A stretch of DNA of 64,000 nucleotides, taken from NCBI GenBank assembly GCA_949752745.1, contig OX457026.1:70497091-70561090 (forward strand), read 5' to 3'. A model generated the notes under the pieces. That model did not search any database, had not been told where the DNA came from, and saw only the letters and a program-made list of their open reading frames with translations. This stretch comes from Protula sp. h YS-2021 (Eukaryota; Annelida; Polychaeta; Sabellida; Serpulidae). This document shows, piece after piece, positions 63,847 through 64,000 of the stretch (positions are counted from its first letter, which is position 1; each line of letters starts with the position of its first letter). Made by a program: the position numbers and the translations under genes.

Positions 63847-64000
63847 GGCGTGTAGTCGTGACTACGTCCTGACTAGTCTACAACTGATGAGCGGTAGTGT
63901 CTTAACCCTCTTCCACGCGGCCATGTTTCTCCTGGCTTGTTCACTCCCCTGTTTGCGGTCTTTTTAAAGCATTTTTAAACATAGAATAGGATGTACCCAA
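62102..64000 (+). other. 5' part of intron 9, no further exon found
   Basis: Begins with donor gtaaat. AT-rich, with no recognisable coding exon that would complete PDZ3. The right edge at 64000 is inside this intron or beyond an exon I could not see. Confidence 0.7.
63805..63843. repeat. (TA)n microsatellite
   Basis: About 19 uninterrupted TA repeats. Confidence 0.98.

Overview
This is animal nuclear DNA. It shows one long split gene with GT-AG introns and far more repeat DNA than coding DNA. The gene and the repeat style (hairpin-headed elements with 120-180 bp tandem cores followed by GTCTGTCCGTCCGTC-like runs, resembling the 'pearl'/Helentron-type elements of molluscs) suggest a lophotrochozoan, probably a mollusc. 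That is an inference; no marker gene fixes the species.

The only cellular gene I can support is the 5' part of a multi-PDZ scaffold gene of the MPDZ/PATJ (INADL) family on the + strand. Nine exons lie at 9880-9926, 10624-10787, 11139-11262, 12507-12765, 36664-36961, 50143-50277, 50933-51232, 60686-60836 and 62010-62101. Splice phases agree at every junction and give 513 codons: an N-terminal L27 domain, PDZ1, PDZ2 and the first two thirds of PDZ3. The gene runs off the right edge. Introns 4 (about 23.9 kb), 5 (about 13.2 kb) and 7 (about 9.5 kb) hold most of the repeats.

Region by region: 1-450 is unremarkable. 453-7600 is a stack of nested transposons upstream of the first coding exon: a TA-flanked fold-back element, a MULE-like insertion with a 9-bp target duplication, a 5.6-kb element with 12-bp inverted ends and a 6-bp target duplication, and inside that a hairpin-headed element and a GC-rich MITE. 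7.6-12.8 kb holds exons 1-4. Intron 4 holds hairpin-headed repeats (13-19 kb), minisatellites of 39 bp (20 kb) and 37 bp (27.6-29 kb), a word-repeat MITE (29.2-30.1 kb), a pogo/Tigger-like MITE (30.3-31.2 kb), and a decayed hAT element with a second element inside it (32.6-34.6 kb). Intron 5 holds a convergent pair of pearl-like repeats (38.1-39.6 kb), a short inverted-end element (43.0-43.5 kb) and a second pogo-like MITE in a TA microsatellite (48.0-48.8 kb). Intron 7 holds a dead LINE reverse transcriptase (52.2-53.0 kb), the second copy of the 12-bp-TIR element (53.9-59.1 kb) and a 34-bp minisatellite (59.2-60.4 kb).

The most interesting material is in the mobile DNA. There is a pair of elements with 6-bp target duplications that I cannot place in a named superfamily. 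There is a set of elements whose head hairpins differ in sequence, yet in several copies the hairpin arm is complementary to that copy's own tail. There are also inverted-end elements built of short repeated words. Several insertions are supported by target duplications or by an unoccupied copy of the site elsewhere in the window.
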